DNA from: an uncultured Paracoccaceae bacterium
Lineage (GTDB): Bacteria > Pseudomonadota > Alphaproteobacteria > Rhodobacterales > Rhodobacteraceae
Assembly (NCBI GenBank): GCA_937995865.1
Contig: CALKJA010000152.1
Span: 1-37,584 of the forward strand
DNA: 37,584 bases
Direction: 5' to 3'
The notes under the pieces were generated by a model. It was not told the origin of the DNA. It worked only from the letters and a program-made list of their open reading frames with translations, and did not search any database. Of this stretch, positions 25,541 to 34,466 are shown piece by piece. A program made the translations under genes and the position numbers. How positions within the stretch are numbered: the first letter of the stretch is position 1; every line of letters begins with the position of its first letter.

Positions 25541-26377
25541 ATGTCCTATTGTGGGCGTGACAGCGGCAAGCTGTCCTATGAAATGTGCCGTTACGGCGCA
25601 TCACGATTGGTATTTCGCGGGCCAGCGCCGGATTTGGAGGCGCCCTACATCGCCTTTATCGGCACCACCGAAACGCAGGCGCCGTTTCTACCGCGACCAT
25701 ATTCTGAGATTACCGCCGAGTTTTGCGAAAGTGGATGTGCCAATCTTGGTTTACGTAACAGTGGGCCGGACGCGTTTCTGGGCGACCAAGACGTGCTGCG
25801 CGTCGCCTGCCGCGCGGAGGTTGTAGTGATTGAGCTGATGGGTGCGATCAATCTCAGCAATAGATTCTACAAGGTGCATCCCCGCCGAAATGACCGGTTC
25901 ACAAGGCCGCTTGATCCATTGCTCCGAATGGTTCCAAACTTTGAGATGACTGATGTACATTTTACGGGTCACCTGTTGGCGGAATTGCGGCGCATTGCGC
26001 CTGAAGTCCAACCGGTCGTGCTCGCAGAGTTGCAGGCGTGTTGGGTCGAACGGATGTCCGCACTCATTGCGACGTTTGAAGCCCCCGTTCACTTGCTATG
26101 GACGCAACCAGAGGAGGGGAATGCCGCTACTTTGGATCGCACGCCTGGCGTTGATTTGAGCATGGTCCGCCAAATTGCACGTGGTGCGGCGTCTGTAACA
26201 CGGGTTCGGCCAAGTGCCGTTGCGATAGAACAAGGCGCAAAAGAGATGGTTTTCGCGCCGATGCAAGCTGCCGCTGCCGCCACAATGCTGAGTGCACAAA
26301 CCCATCGAGAAATTGCAGCCACGCTTGGACACGCCATTGGGTCTAAGCGGAGTCGGATTGTAAAAAGGCAGGCCTAA
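25541..26377 (+). CDS. DUF6473 family protein
   Basis: 278 residues resembling DUF6473, which I know mainly from Rhodobacterales. Hallmarks are CRYGASRLVFRGPAPDLEAPYIAFIGTTET near the N-terminus, VVVIELMGAINLSNRFYKVHPRRNDRF in the middle and the later VHLLWTQPEEG. The GTTET and NLSNR segments suggest an SGNH-hydrolase or sulfotransferase-like Rossmann fold, but no catalytic residue can be assigned. I chose ATG 25541 because AAGGAG sits about 8 nt upstream; the GTG at 25517 precedes that box. It is monocistronic, ending at a strong terminator. Function unknown. Confidence 0.82.
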   Translation: MSYCGRDSGKLSYEMCRYGASRLVFRGPAPDLEAPYIAFIGTTETQAPFLPRPYSEITAEFCESGCANLGLRNSGPDAFLGDQDVLRVACRAEVVVIELMGAINLSNRFYKVHPRRNDRFTRPLDPLLRMVPNFEMTDVHFTGHLLAELRRIAPEVQPVVLAELQACWVERMSALIATFEAPVHLLWTQPEEGNAATLDRTPGVDLSMVRQIARGAASVTRVRPSAVAIEQGAKEMVFAPMQAAAAATMLSAQTHREIAATLGHAIGSKRSRIVKRQA

Positions 26378-26383
26378 AACGCA

Positions 26384-26423
26384 AAACGGCCCGCGCCCTT
26401 TTCTCACAAGGCGCGGGCCGTTT
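26384..26423. terminator. Bidirectional terminator between DUF6473 gene and etfA
   Basis: Perfect 14-bp inverted repeat: AAACGGCCCGCGCC and GGCGCGGGCCGTTT, with a 12-nt loop. The terminal TTT/AAA makes it read as a GC stem plus U-run on both strands. It lies 7 nt after the DUF6473 stop and 19 nt after the etfA stop on the other strand, so it should end both. Confidence 0.92.
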
Positions 26424-26441
26424 CTGGTGTAAACGCTAAAG

Positions 26442-27371
26442 TTAGCTCAGCTTTTCAGTCAACTCTGGCACAATATCGAACAGGTCGCCGACAAGACCAA
26501 AGTCGGCGACCTGAAAGATCGGCGCTTCTTCGTCTTTGTTGATTGCAACAATGATCTTGCTGTCTTTCATGCCTGCAAGGTGTTGGATCGCCCCTGAGAT
26601 GCCGACGGCAACATAGAGATCAGGCGCAACAACCTTACCTGTTTGACCAACTTGCCAATCGTTCGGGGCGTAGCCCGAATCGACGGCTGCACGGGACGCA
26701 CCAACGGCTGCGCCCAGCGTATCGGCCAGTTTCTCGATGATCGCGAAATCTTCCTCGGAGCCAACACCGCGGCCCCCGGACACAACCACGCCAGCAGATG
26801 TAAGCTCGGGGCGATCGCTTTCGGCAACCTTATCTTCGATCCATTCGGACAATCCGGGATCTGCCACAGCGGCAAGATCCTCAACCGCCGCGGACCCGCC
26901 ATCGCCGGTTGAGTCGAATGTGGATGTTCGAATGGTTGCAACCTTGGTCGCGTCCACTGACTTCACGGTTTGGATCGCATTGCCCGCATAAATTGGGCGC
27001 TCAAAGGTGTCGGCATCGACAACGGCAGTAACCTCTGAGATCACCATAACATCCAGCAGCGCCGCAACGCGTGGCAGGATGTTTTTGGATGCCGCTGTGG
27101 ATGGAGCCACGATGTGGGAATAATCATCCGCCAACGATACAATCAGTGCTGCGACCGGCTCAGCAAGGTCGTGGCCATAAGCCGCGTCCTTTGAACACAG
27201 AACTTTGGACACGCCGTCTAGGGTCGCGGCCGTCGCAGCAGCAGGATCACAATCGGCGCCCGCGCAAAGGATAGTCACTTCACCGAGCTGTTTGGCCGCG
27301 GTGAGCGCTTTGGCCGTTGAATCGACGTTCAACTCACCATTCGAGACTTCTGCAACAAGAAGAACAGCCAT
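26442..27371 (-). CDS. etfA: Electron transfer flavoprotein alpha subunit
   Basis: FAD-binding subunit of the heterodimer that takes electrons from acyl-CoA dehydrogenases and passes them to ETF:quinone oxidoreductase. It has 309 residues, normal for the family. The C-terminal FAD-binding region shows [58 protein letters not shown] and [24 protein letters not shown], all diagnostic. Its ATG overlaps the etfB stop by one base, so the subunits are co-translated. Mcd encoded in this window is one likely electron donor. Confidence 0.97.
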   Translation of the reverse strand: MAVLLVAEVSNGELNVDSTAKALTAAKQLGEVTILCAGADCDPAAATAATLDGVSKVLCSKDAAYGHDLAEPVAALIVSLADDYSHIVAPSTAASKNILPRVAALLDVMVISEVTAVVDADTFERPIYAGNAIQTVKSVDATKVATIRTSTFDSTGDGGSAAVEDLAAVADPGLSEWIEDKVAESDRPELTSAGVVVSGGRGVGSEEDFAIIEKLADTLGAAVGASRAAVDSGYAPNDWQVGQTGKVVAPDLYVAVGISGAIQHLAGMKDSKIIVAINKDEEAPIFQVADFGLVGDLFDIVPELTEKLS

Positions 27372-28129
27372 TATACTGCCCCCGCTTCTTTGAGTTTCTC
27401 AACAAGCTCATCAACTGAGCCAACTTTGATGCCTGCAGCGCGCGCGTCTGGCTCGCCAGTGCTGACGATTTCAAGCCGTGGCGTAATATCCACGCCGTAA
27501 TCGGCTGCGTTTTTTTCGTCCAAAGGCTTCTTCTTTGCCTTCATGATGTTCGGCAAGGAGGCGTAGCGCGGCTCGTTCAGGCGCAGGTCTACTGAAACGA
27601 TTGCAGGCATCTTGACTTTGATCGTCTGCAGACCTCCATCAACTTCGCGGGTCACTGTGGCTGTGTCGCCATCAACGTCCAGCTCAGAGGCGAAAGTGGC
27701 CTGTGCCCATCCGGTAAGTGCAGCAAGCATTTGGCCTGTTGCGTTCATGTCATTGTCGATTGCCTGCTTGCCGCAGAGAACAAGACCGGGCGCTTCTTCA
27801 TCGATTACGGCTTTGAGAATTTTGGCAACCGCCAAAGGCTCAATGTCATTGTGCACGTCGTCGGTAGCCACAACAAGGATCGCACGGTCCGCACCCATCG
27901 CAAGCGCTGTGCGGAGCGTCTCTTGGGATTGTTTCACCCCAATGGACACGGCAATGATTTCGTCCGCTTTTCCTGCTTCTTTCAGTCGGATTGCCTGCTC
28001 AACCGCGATCTCATCGAACGGGTTCATGGACATTTTCACATTGGCAAGATCGACACCGCTTCCGTCCGCTTTGACGCGTACTTTCACATTGTAATCGATC
28101 ACACGTTTGACAGGCACGAGGACCTTCAT
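27371..28129 (-). CDS. etfB: Electron transfer flavoprotein beta subunit
   Basis: AMP-binding partner of EtfA, 252 residues. It starts [20 protein letters not shown], contains [45 protein letters not shown] with the nucleotide-binding loop, and the recognition-loop segment [21 protein letters not shown], which docks on acyl-CoA dehydrogenases. AAGGAG lies 9 nt before the ATG. A GGCCC/GGGCC hairpin is present in the leader around 28154-28171. etfB-etfA forms a two-gene operon, ending at the terminator shared with the DUF6473 gene. Confidence 0.97.
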   Translation of the reverse strand: MKVLVPVKRVIDYNVKVRVKADGSGVDLANVKMSMNPFDEIAVEQAIRLKEAGKADEIIAVSIGVKQSQETLRTALAMGADRAILVVATDDVHNDIEPLAVAKILKAVIDEEAPGLVLCGKQAIDNDMNATGQMLAALTGWAQATFASELDVDGDTATVTREVDGGLQTIKVKMPAIVSVDLRLNEPRYASLPNIMKAKKKPLDEKNAADYGVDITPRLEIVSTGEPDARAAGIKVGSVDELVEKLKEAGAV

Positions 28130-28363
28130 GGGTGCGTCTCCTTAATGCATCCTGGCCCGATTTGTAGGGCCGCTTATATAGTCTGCGCGAGCAATACCCG
28201 CGCGCATGCCGCGGCGATAGGTTAGAATCGACCAAAGCGAGTGGCCTGACGCCGCGTTCGTGAAATTGCTGCCTGATTTTTCACGATCACGCAAGCACTG
28301 AGGGCGAAATCACATTGGAAAGGGATTTTCGATGGCCCTTGCAGCAGCCGTGTTGCTCACTCG

Positions 28364-28936
28364 TCAGCGGTTCGCGCCTGGCACCCATAGTACGTCATCT
28401 TTGCCGTCGTTGTTGGCTATGCGACTGGCCACGAAAAACCAATCCGACAAGCGGTTGAGATATTTGACGCCTGCAGGATTCACGCTTTCCATTGTCCCCA
28501 ACTCAACCGAAAGACGCTCTGCGCGGCGTGCGACTGTGCGGCACAGATGCAAGTGCGCTGCAAGCGCTGTGCCTCCCGGAAGGACGAAACTGCGCAACGG
28601 CTCCAACGCAGCGTTCATTGCGTCAATTTCGCTTTCCAATCGCTCAACCTGAGCCATTGTCATGCGCAGAGGTGGGTATTCGGCGTCTGCGTCCATTTCC
28701 ATATCAGGGCGGCAGAGGTCTGCTCCAAGATCGAACAGATCGTTTTGGATTGCGGACAGCTGGGTATCCATATCACCATCAATGTGGAGTCGAGCCATTC
28801 CGACCGTTGAGTTTAGCTCATCGACAGTGCCGTAGGCTGTAACCCGCGCGGAGTGTTTTGCCACGCGGCTCCCATTGCCCAGCGCCGTTTCACCGGAGTC
28901 ACCAGTTTTGGTGTAAATCTTTGAGAGGACAACCAT
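28364..28936 (-). CDS. Cob(I)alamin adenosyltransferase, PduO type
   Basis: Transfers adenosyl from ATP to cob(I)alamin to make coenzyme B12. The 190 residues show the ATP-binding N-terminus SKIYTKTGDSGETALGNGSRV, then AYGTVDELNSTVGMAR, LFDLGADLCRP, SFVLPGGTALAAHLHLCRTVARRAER and KYLNRLSDWFFVASR, all standard for the PduO/MMAB class. It can serve methylmalonyl-CoA and ethylmalonyl-CoA mutases, which fits the mcd gene in this window. It lies 21 bp downstream of the twin-membrane gene, so the two form a short operon. Confidence 0.95.
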   Translation of the reverse strand: MVVLSKIYTKTGDSGETALGNGSRVAKHSARVTAYGTVDELNSTVGMARLHIDGDMDTQLSAIQNDLFDLGADLCRPDMEMDADAEYPPLRMTMAQVERLESEIDAMNAALEPLRSFVLPGGTALAAHLHLCRTVARRAERLSVELGTMESVNPAGVKYLNRLSDWFFVASRIANNDGKDDVLWVPGANR

Positions 28937-28957
28937 TTTGGACGTTTTCCTTGTACT

Positions 28958-29152
28958 TTAGGTGCGACTACCGATGAGGATCAGGATCAAAATGACCGCT
29001 GCAAACTGCGCTATGATGCGGAGCCTCATGATCTTGTTGGCGTTTTTCTTGTTGAATTCACCGCCCTTGGCAAATGTGCCAATGCCGAAGGCTAAGATGA
29101 TGCCAACAAGCACCACCGAGAATATGACGAGTATGAGCATGGGTTCTTGCAT
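28958..29152 (-). CDS. Twin-transmembrane small protein (HIG1-domain-like)
   Basis: 64 residues with two membrane helices (MLILVIFSVVLVGIILAFGIGTFA and LRIIAQFAAVILILILIG) joined by the loop KGGEFNKKNANKIMRLRI. This hairpin with a basic loop and RxRIxxQ motif matches the bacterial HIG1-like 'twin transmembrane' proteins, some of which bind cytochrome oxidase. I chose ATG 29152 because AAGGAGG lies just upstream. It probably starts the operon that continues into the cobalamin adenosyltransferase gene. Confidence 0.82.
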   Translation of the reverse strand: MQEPMLILVIFSVVLVGIILAFGIGTFAKGGEFNKKNANKIMRLRIIAQFAAVILILILIGSRT

Positions 29153-29185
29153 AGGACCCTCCTTTCCCAATGACTTAAGCTTGCC

Positions 29186-30040
29186 TTAACTCCGGGCAAG
29201 GATCCAATCGAAGGTCTGCCGCGGCAAAATGCGCCTAAAGCCTGCCATAACATGGGTCGGCACCGTAATTTTATAGCGTGTCTTGGGTTTTGGTGCGTTT
29301 AAAGCACGCAGCACTTTCAAGGAAACTCTGCGCGCCGGTAACTCAAACAAATCTGGCCCGGTGTCTTCGGCATAAAGCCTTTCAAGCAGGTTATCTTCAT
29401 AGCGTTGACGATGCGCCGATGATTCCCAATCGATCCAACGCTCAAATTGAGTGATCGAATTTTGTCTGATAGCGGTCGAAATCGGCCCGGGTTGAATAAG
29501 GACAATCTTGATGGGTGTGTCACGCATTTCAAGTCGAAGCGTATCTGTCAGCCCTTCAAGCGCGAATTTGGTTGAATTGTAAGCACCGCGCCAGCGCATT
29601 GTCGCAAAGCCAAGTACAGAGGAGCAGTTAAGTACTCGCCCATGCCCTTGGGCTCGCATTACCGGGAGTACGCGCAACGTCAGGTCGTGATACCCGAAAA
29701 GGTTGGCCTCGAAATTCTGCCGAAGGGCCGCGCGCGGCACATCTTCGACAGCGCCGGGAATGCCATAGGCGCCGTTGTTGAACAGTGCATCCAACCTTCC
29801 GCCGGTCGCGTCCAAGACCGCGGCAAGGCCAGTTTCGATACTTGCCTCATCTTCATAATCTATACGCGGTGCGTCAAACCCTTCTGCGGCAAGGCGGTCG
29901 CAATCTGATGGCTTCCGACAAGACGCAAAGACACGCCACCCGTTTTCACGCAGAAAATGCGCACAATCATATCCAATGCCACTTGAGCATCCGGTGATGA
30001 GAATGGTCTGTGTCAATTGATGGCCCAATCGCGTTTGCAC
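29186..30040 (-). CDS. Short-chain dehydrogenase/reductase (SDR) family protein
   Basis: Classical SDR of about 276-284 residues. It has TGCSSGIGYDCAHFLRENGW for NAD(P) binding, LFNNGAYGIPG, VLNCSSVLGF with the catalytic Ser, and the active-site YNSTK followed by FALEGLTDTLRLEM and IQPGPISTAI. The C-terminal region resembles bacterial SDRs annotated as retinol or 17-beta-hydroxysteroid dehydrogenase-like; the substrate is open. Two starts are possible, GTG 30040 or TTG 30016; neither has a well-placed ribosome binding site. Thirty-three bases separate its stop from the start of the twin-membrane gene. Confidence 0.9.
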   Translation of the reverse strand: MQTRLGHQLTQTILITGCSSGIGYDCAHFLRENGWRVFASCRKPSDCDRLAAEGFDAPRIDYEDEASIETGLAAVLDATGGRLDALFNNGAYGIPGAVEDVPRAALRQNFEANLFGYHDLTLRVLPVMRAQGHGRVLNCSSVLGFATMRWRGAYNSTKFALEGLTDTLRLEMRDTPIKIVLIQPGPISTAIRQNSITQFERWIDWESSAHRQRYEDNLLERLYAEDTGPDLFELPARRVSLKVLRALNAPKPKTRYKITVPTHVMAGFRRILPRQTFDWILARS

Positions 30041-30117
30041 GCCTTGTTAGCCAGATAGCAATTGCGGGGGCAACAGGGTTACTCCCGCATATTTGCAGAT
30101 TCTTCTACATGGCTCTT

Positions 30118-30651
30118 TTAGTTGACAGGTGTCATCAGCCTGGCCGCCATCCAACCGATGCGGCCCCCGTCAATGACGCGAATCTTGACCCAACCATTGC
30201 CTGGCTCTTGCAGCACTTCAGCTTCGGTGCCGCGCAGAAGTTGTGACAAGACCTGATGGTTGGTTCCTGGGCCGTTGCGCATGTTTACACGGCTGCCGGA
30301 AACGGCTCGGATATCCGCCACGACGGCCGCGGCTTCAATCGCTTCACTCTCAGCTGTAACCGTTTGAGCGGCCGCACCTAAAACAGTCGCAAGCGACGTG
30401 TCCGCAGCGCTGAAGCTGGCGAGAGTAACTTGCGCGCGGTCTTCTTCTGCTTGGGCACGGCCGATAATCTCAGCAGTTGCAGGGGTTTGTTCCGCGCGCG
30501 CAACAACGGTACGCTCTTCTTCAGCAACTTGTTCAAGCAGAGCGTTCAACGGCTTTTCTTTTTGCGCGGGAGCTTGAAAGTCCATCCCGCCACTGAGCTC
30601 AAAAAAGCCCCAGCCAAGCAACAAAAAAGTTACAATAATAAAACGGCCCAT
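30118..30651 (-). CDS. SH3-domain protein with one N-terminal membrane segment
   Basis: 177 residues from ATG 30651. An N-terminal hydrophobic stretch (MGRFIIVTFLLLGWGFFEL) acts as signal or anchor, then comes an Ala/Glu-rich, probably helical linker of about 90 residues, then a C-terminal bacterial SH3 domain: SGSRVNMRNGPGTNHQVLSQLLRGTEAEVLQEPGNGWVKIRV and GRIGWMAARLM. Such domains bind peptidoglycan or peptides, so a periplasmic envelope role is likely. It is divergent from parC across 235 bp. No catalytic domain is present. Confidence 0.86.
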   Translation of the reverse strand: MGRFIIVTFLLLGWGFFELSGGMDFQAPAQKEKPLNALLEQVAEEERTVVARAEQTPATAEIIGRAQAEEDRAQVTLASFSAADTSLATVLGAAAQTVTAESEAIEAAAVVADIRAVSGSRVNMRNGPGTNHQVLSQLLRGTEAEVLQEPGNGWVKIRVIDGGRIGWMAARLMTPVN

Positions 30652-30794
30652 GAGACCCCCCCCAAACATTACAAACTACACATCCACACGCACCGCAGCA
30701 GCAGCGTGAGAAGCCATAATATGGCACAAGCATTCGCAAAAGGGGAGGATGTAGCCCCCACTCCCCGCACCAAAAATACCCTGCTGAGGCAAAT

Positions 30795-30823
30795 TTGACG
30801 CGCCTTTTCCCTCTCTGTGATCG
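30795..30823 (+). promoter_or_regulatory. Possible parC promoter
   Basis: TTGACG at 30795-30800 followed after 17 bp by TGATCG at 30818-30823. The -35 is good, the -10 is poor. It lies about 64 bp before the parC ATG in the divergent region with the SH3 gene. Motif matching only. Confidence 0.3.
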
Positions 30824-30886
30824 TGAACCGCCGCGGCCCGGCGTCTTCCACTGGACGCCTGAGCAGGGCGCAGCTACACCACATCT

Positions 30887-33208
30887 ATGGCAAATGATGA
30901 AGACGATACCGAGATGAAGCCGAACGAAGTGGCTGAGCCACTCCGCCGGGCTATCGGTGATCGCTATCTGACCTACGCGCTGAGCACGATTATGCACCGC
31001 GCCCTACCAGACGCGAGAGACGGCCTTAAGCCTGTTCACCGGCGAATCTTATACGCGATGAGCAAGCTGCGGCTCACGCCTGAAGGGAAATTTCTGAAAT
31101 CTGCCAAGATTTCAGGTGATACGATGGGTGATTATCACCCTCATGGTGATGGAGCGATCTACGATGCGATGGCGCGCCTTGCCCAAGACTTTGCCGTCCG
31201 CTACCCGCTTGTGGATGGCCAAGGAAACTTCGGGAATATCGACGGTGATAACCCGGCTGCATCGCGGTATACTGAGGCGCGCCTGACGAAATTTGCAGAA
31301 GCGCTTTTGGAAGGTTTGGACGAAGACAGCGTCGATTTCCGCGACAATTATGATGGTCGGCTTCAAGAGCCTTCGGTACTGCCAGCGTCATACCCGAATC
31401 TGCTTGCAAACGGCGCGGCCGGGATTGCGGTTGGTATGGCGACCAACATCCCGCCGCATAATATCGAAGAATTGATCGGCGCTTGCCTGCATTTGATCAA
31501 GCACCCCAATGCCTCGGATTCCAAGCTGCTTGATTTTGTACAAGGACCTGATTTTCCAACGGCTGGTATTGTCGTAGAGCCGCGCGAAAGCATGGAAGAG
31601 ACCTATCGAACAGGGCGCGGATCATTCCGTTTGCGCTGCCGTTGGGAGCGGGAAGACCTTGGCCGTGGGCAATGGCAAATCGTGGTCACGGAGATTCCAT
31701 ATCAAGTCCAGAAATCCAAGCTGATCGAGAAGCTTGCCGAAGTCATCAATACGAAGAAGGTGCCGATTCTGGGTGATGTGCGCGATGAAAGCGCTGAAGA
31801 TATCCGGATTGTGCTGGAACCGCGCTCTAAGAATGTCGATCCTGATGTCTTGATGGGGATGCTATATCGCAACTCCGATCTGGAAACCCGTTTCAGCCTT
31901 AACATGAACGTGCTGATCGATGGCGTAACACCCAAGGTCTGTTCGATGAAGGAAGTGCTGCAAGCATTTCTAAACCACCGCCGGGTTGTTCTTCAGCGCC
32001 GCACGCAGCACCGATTGGGTAAGATTGATCATCGCCTTGAAGTCTTAGAAGGCCTGATCATCGCGTTTCTGAACCTAGACCGCGTGATCGATATCATCCG
32101 GTATGATGACGAACCAAAAATCGCGCTCATGGCCGAGGATTGGGACCGCGAATTTCCGCGCGCAATGGATGAGGGTGACTATATCGGGCCGATTGGTCTT
32201 GGGCTGAAGCCTGACCCCGCTTTGACGGACGTGCAGGTTGAAGCAATCCTGAATATGCGCCTTCGCTCTTTGCGTCGGCTCGAAGAGATTGAGCTGGTCC
32301 GGGAAAAAGAAGCGCTTGAAGCAGAGCGTGCAGACCTGCGGGAGCTTTTGGCTACGGAAGAGCTGCAATGGAAGCGCGTTGCAGACGAACTCCGTGCGGT
32401 GCGCAAAGAATTTGGCCAGAACGGCGTGCGCGGGCAAAGGCTTACGACCTTTGCAGACGCAGACGAAATCGAAGAGGTTCCGCTTGAGGCGATGATCGAC
32501 CGCGAGCCGATCACTGTCGTGTGTTCGGCGATGGGTTGGATCCGCGCCTTGTCGGGCCACATCGATTTGGGCCGTGCACTAAAATATAAAGATGGTGACG
32601 AAGGCCGTTTCGTTTTTCATGCCGAAACGACAGACCGGATCATCGCTTATGCTTCGAACGGCCGCTTTTATACGCTGTCCGCTGCAAATCTACCTGGCGG
32701 GCGCGGTATGGGCGAGCCACTGCGCCTTATGGTCGACCTGCCCAACGAGGCTGAGATTCTGAGCCTGTTTATCTACAAGCCGGGGCGCAAGCTTATCGTG
32801 GCTTCTTCCGCGGGTGATGGGTTCTTGGTGGCCGAAGACGACGTGATCGCGCAAACTAGGTCGGGCAAGCAGGTCTTGAATGTGCGTAGCCCTGCCAAAG
32901 CGCTTGTGTGTTCTGCGGTGCAGGGCGATCATATGGCTGTTGTTGGTGAGAACCGTAAAGTTCTTGTGTTTGCTCTGTCTGAGCTTCCTGAAATGGGCCG
33001 TGGCAAAGGCGTGCGGCTCCAGAAATACAAAGACGGAGGGCTGAGCGATGCCACCAGCTTCACCTTGGCAGAGGGCCTCACGTGGCGCGATCCCGCCGGA
33101 CGCACCCGCACTGTCGAGCGACCCGAGCTTGACGAATGGATCGGAAAGCGCGCCGGGACCGGACGGATGGCGCCTCGCGGATTTCCACGGGACAACAAAT
33201 TCACCTGA
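30887..33208 (+). CDS. parC: DNA topoisomerase IV subunit A
   Basis: Breakage-reunion subunit of the enzyme that unlinks daughter chromosomes. At 773 residues it is shorter than GyrA and matches ParC. The N-terminal domain has [40 protein letters not shown] and the catalytic Tyr at about 128 in [10 protein letters not shown], then [21 protein letters not shown]. The C-terminal beta-pinwheel is short, with [14 protein letters not shown] and [18 protein letters not shown]; the GyrA-box QRRGGKG is absent, which supports ParC. parE is not adjacent. The 3' end may overlap the next gene. Confidence 0.96.
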   Translation: MANDEDDTEMKPNEVAEPLRRAIGDRYLTYALSTIMHRALPDARDGLKPVHRRILYAMSKLRLTPEGKFLKSAKISGDTMGDYHPHGDGAIYDAMARLAQDFAVRYPLVDGQGNFGNIDGDNPAASRYTEARLTKFAEALLEGLDEDSVDFRDNYDGRLQEPSVLPASYPNLLANGAAGIAVGMATNIPPHNIEELIGACLHLIKHPNASDSKLLDFVQGPDFPTAGIVVEPRESMEETYRTGRGSFRLRCRWEREDLGRGQWQIVVTEIPYQVQKSKLIEKLAEVINTKKVPILGDVRDESAEDIRIVLEPRSKNVDPDVLMGMLYRNSDLETRFSLNMNVLIDGVTPKVCSMKEVLQAFLNHRRVVLQRRTQHRLGKIDHRLEVLEGLIIAFLNLDRVIDIIRYDDEPKIALMAEDWDREFPRAMDEGDYIGPIGLGLKPDPALTDVQVEAILNMRLRSLRRLEEIELVREKEALEAERADLRELLATEELQWKRVADELRAVRKEFGQNGVRGQRLTTFADADEIEEVPLEAMIDREPITVVCSAMGWIRALSGHIDLGRALKYKDGDEGRFVFHAETTDRIIAYASNGRFYTLSAANLPGGRGMGEPLRLMVDLPNEAEILSLFIYKPGRKLIVASSAGDGFLVAEDDVIAQTRSGKQVLNVRSPAKALVCSAVQGDHMAVVGENRKVLVFALSELPEMGRGKGVRLQKYKDGGLSDATSFTLAEGLTWRDPAGRTRTVERPELDEWIGKRAGTGRMAPRGFPRDNKFT

Positions 33209-33224
33209 CGACGCTTCGCTTTGG

Positions 33225-34466
33225 GTGGGCTGGCATGGAACACGCGGCCCTCTTATGGGAAAAGCGTTGTGGATGGGCCTGCTTACGATCCTAACATTCG
33301 GCATTTACCGCTTTTGGATGCGCACCCGGCTGCGCCGCTGGTATTGGAGTTCAATACGGCCCGGTGGATTGCCGATGGAGTATGTCGGGACCCCGTATGA
33401 AAAGCTTCTTGGGTTCCTGATCGCGGTGGTGGTGCTGGCGTTCTACATCGGCATCTTCAATCTTATTCTGATGTTTGTGAGCTTCAGTGTGCTGGCGGCG
33501 CCCGGCGGTGCGTATCTGTTGTCTTTTCTTGGTGTCATCCCATTGTGGTTCTTTGCGCAATACCGCGCGCATCGCTATTTGCTCGCCCGATCACGCTGGG
33601 CTGGGATCCGCTTTGGGCTTGAGCCTGGAGCATGGGGTTATGCCTTTCGCGCGATATTTCACTGGGCGTTAACGATCGTGACTTTGGGTCTGTGGCACCC
33701 ACGCTTGCGTTTCGCCCTGGCCAAATACCGGCACGATAGAACGTTCTTCGGGGATGCGAGGCTTAGGCAAGGTGGGCCTGTGACGCTGCTCTACCCGGCC
33801 TTCACACATGTTGCGATCGGGGGCGTGTTGACCGTTTCAACGTTGCTTCTTACCTTTGAACAGCTGACGGTTTTCGTGATGGAGGACACGGTTCTCGCAG
33901 AACAAGTGCTCCAAGTAGACCCACCCTATTTCGCAAGACTTCTGTTTTTGAGTGTGCCTTGGCTGGCTTATGGCCTGCTGCATTATAGTGTTGAGGGGCG
34001 CAGGCTTCTTATTTCCAACCTGAGCACCGATGGCATCGGCTTTGACCCCCGTCCGCGCGTGGGCAAGATGCTCTGGATCACAATTTCTGGAAATCTGGCC
34101 CGCTTTATTGGCGTGTTTGGGGTGACACTCTTGGGCGTTATGATCCTGTTCGCAATTATAGCAATGATGGGGCAGCTTGATGCGCTAATGGCGTCGGAAG
34201 ATCCCTTTGACGGAATTGCCGCCCTTGGATCCACGCTTGCGGAGTGGATGTCTCTTGCCCTTGTTATAAGCGCCTATTTCGCAATCTTTTTGGTGTGGAA
34301 CGCATTGACCCACATCTTCCTGATCTTCCCGACGTGGCGACACTACGCGCAAACACTTTCACTGACAGGAACAGGCCATCTTCCTGGTATTGATCAACGT
34401 GCCCGTGACGAAAGCCAAGAGGCCGGTGGCTTTGCTGAGGCACTTGATGTGGGGGCTGCGATATGA
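33225..34466 (+). CDS. DUF898 (YjgN-like) membrane protein
   Basis: Membrane protein with about seven to eight hydrophobic segments. The DUF898 fold is clear from WHGTRGPLMGKALWMGLLTILTFGIYRFWMRTRLRRWYWSSIRPGG, repeated in LEPGAWGYAFRAIFHWALTIVTLGLWHPRLRFALAKYRHDRTFFG. Function unknown. The start is unclear: the frame is open from ATG 33048, which has GGAGGG 8 nt upstream but lies 160 bp inside parC; GTG 33225 follows the parC stop by 17 bp but lacks a ribosome binding site; ATG 33255 would cut the domain. I list GTG 33225. It overlaps the M48 gene by ATGA. Confidence 0.82.
   Translation: MGWHGTRGPLMGKALWMGLLTILTFGIYRFWMRTRLRRWYWSSIRPGGLPMEYVGTPYEKLLGFLIAVVVLAFYIGIFNLILMFVSFSVLAAPGGAYLLSFLGVIPLWFFAQYRAHRYLLARSRWAGIRFGLEPGAWGYAFRAIFHWALTIVTLGLWHPRLRFALAKYRHDRTFFGDARLRQGGPVTLLYPAFTHVAIGGVLTVSTLLLTFEQLTVFVMEDTVLAEQVLQVDPPYFARLLFLSVPWLAYGLLHYSVEGRRLLISNLSTDGIGFDPRPRVGKMLWITISGNLARFIGVFGVTLLGVMILFAIIAMMGQLDALMASEDPFDGIAALGSTLAEWMSLALVISAYFAIFLVWNALTHIFLIFPTWRHYAQTLSLTGTGHLPGIDQRARDESQEAGGFAEALDVGAAI

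Noticed and set aside
28332-28652. 106-aa plus-strand ORF starting in the etfB-pduO gap
   Set aside because: It quickly runs antisense into the cobalamin adenosyltransferase gene and its translation is Ser/Arg-rich shadow sequence. The 234-bp gap otherwise shows only the etfB leader and a small hairpin.
30063-30089. TGCGGG/CCCGCA inverted repeat between the SH3 and SDR genes
   Set aside because: Only six pairs with a 15-nt loop and no U-run; too weak to call a terminator.
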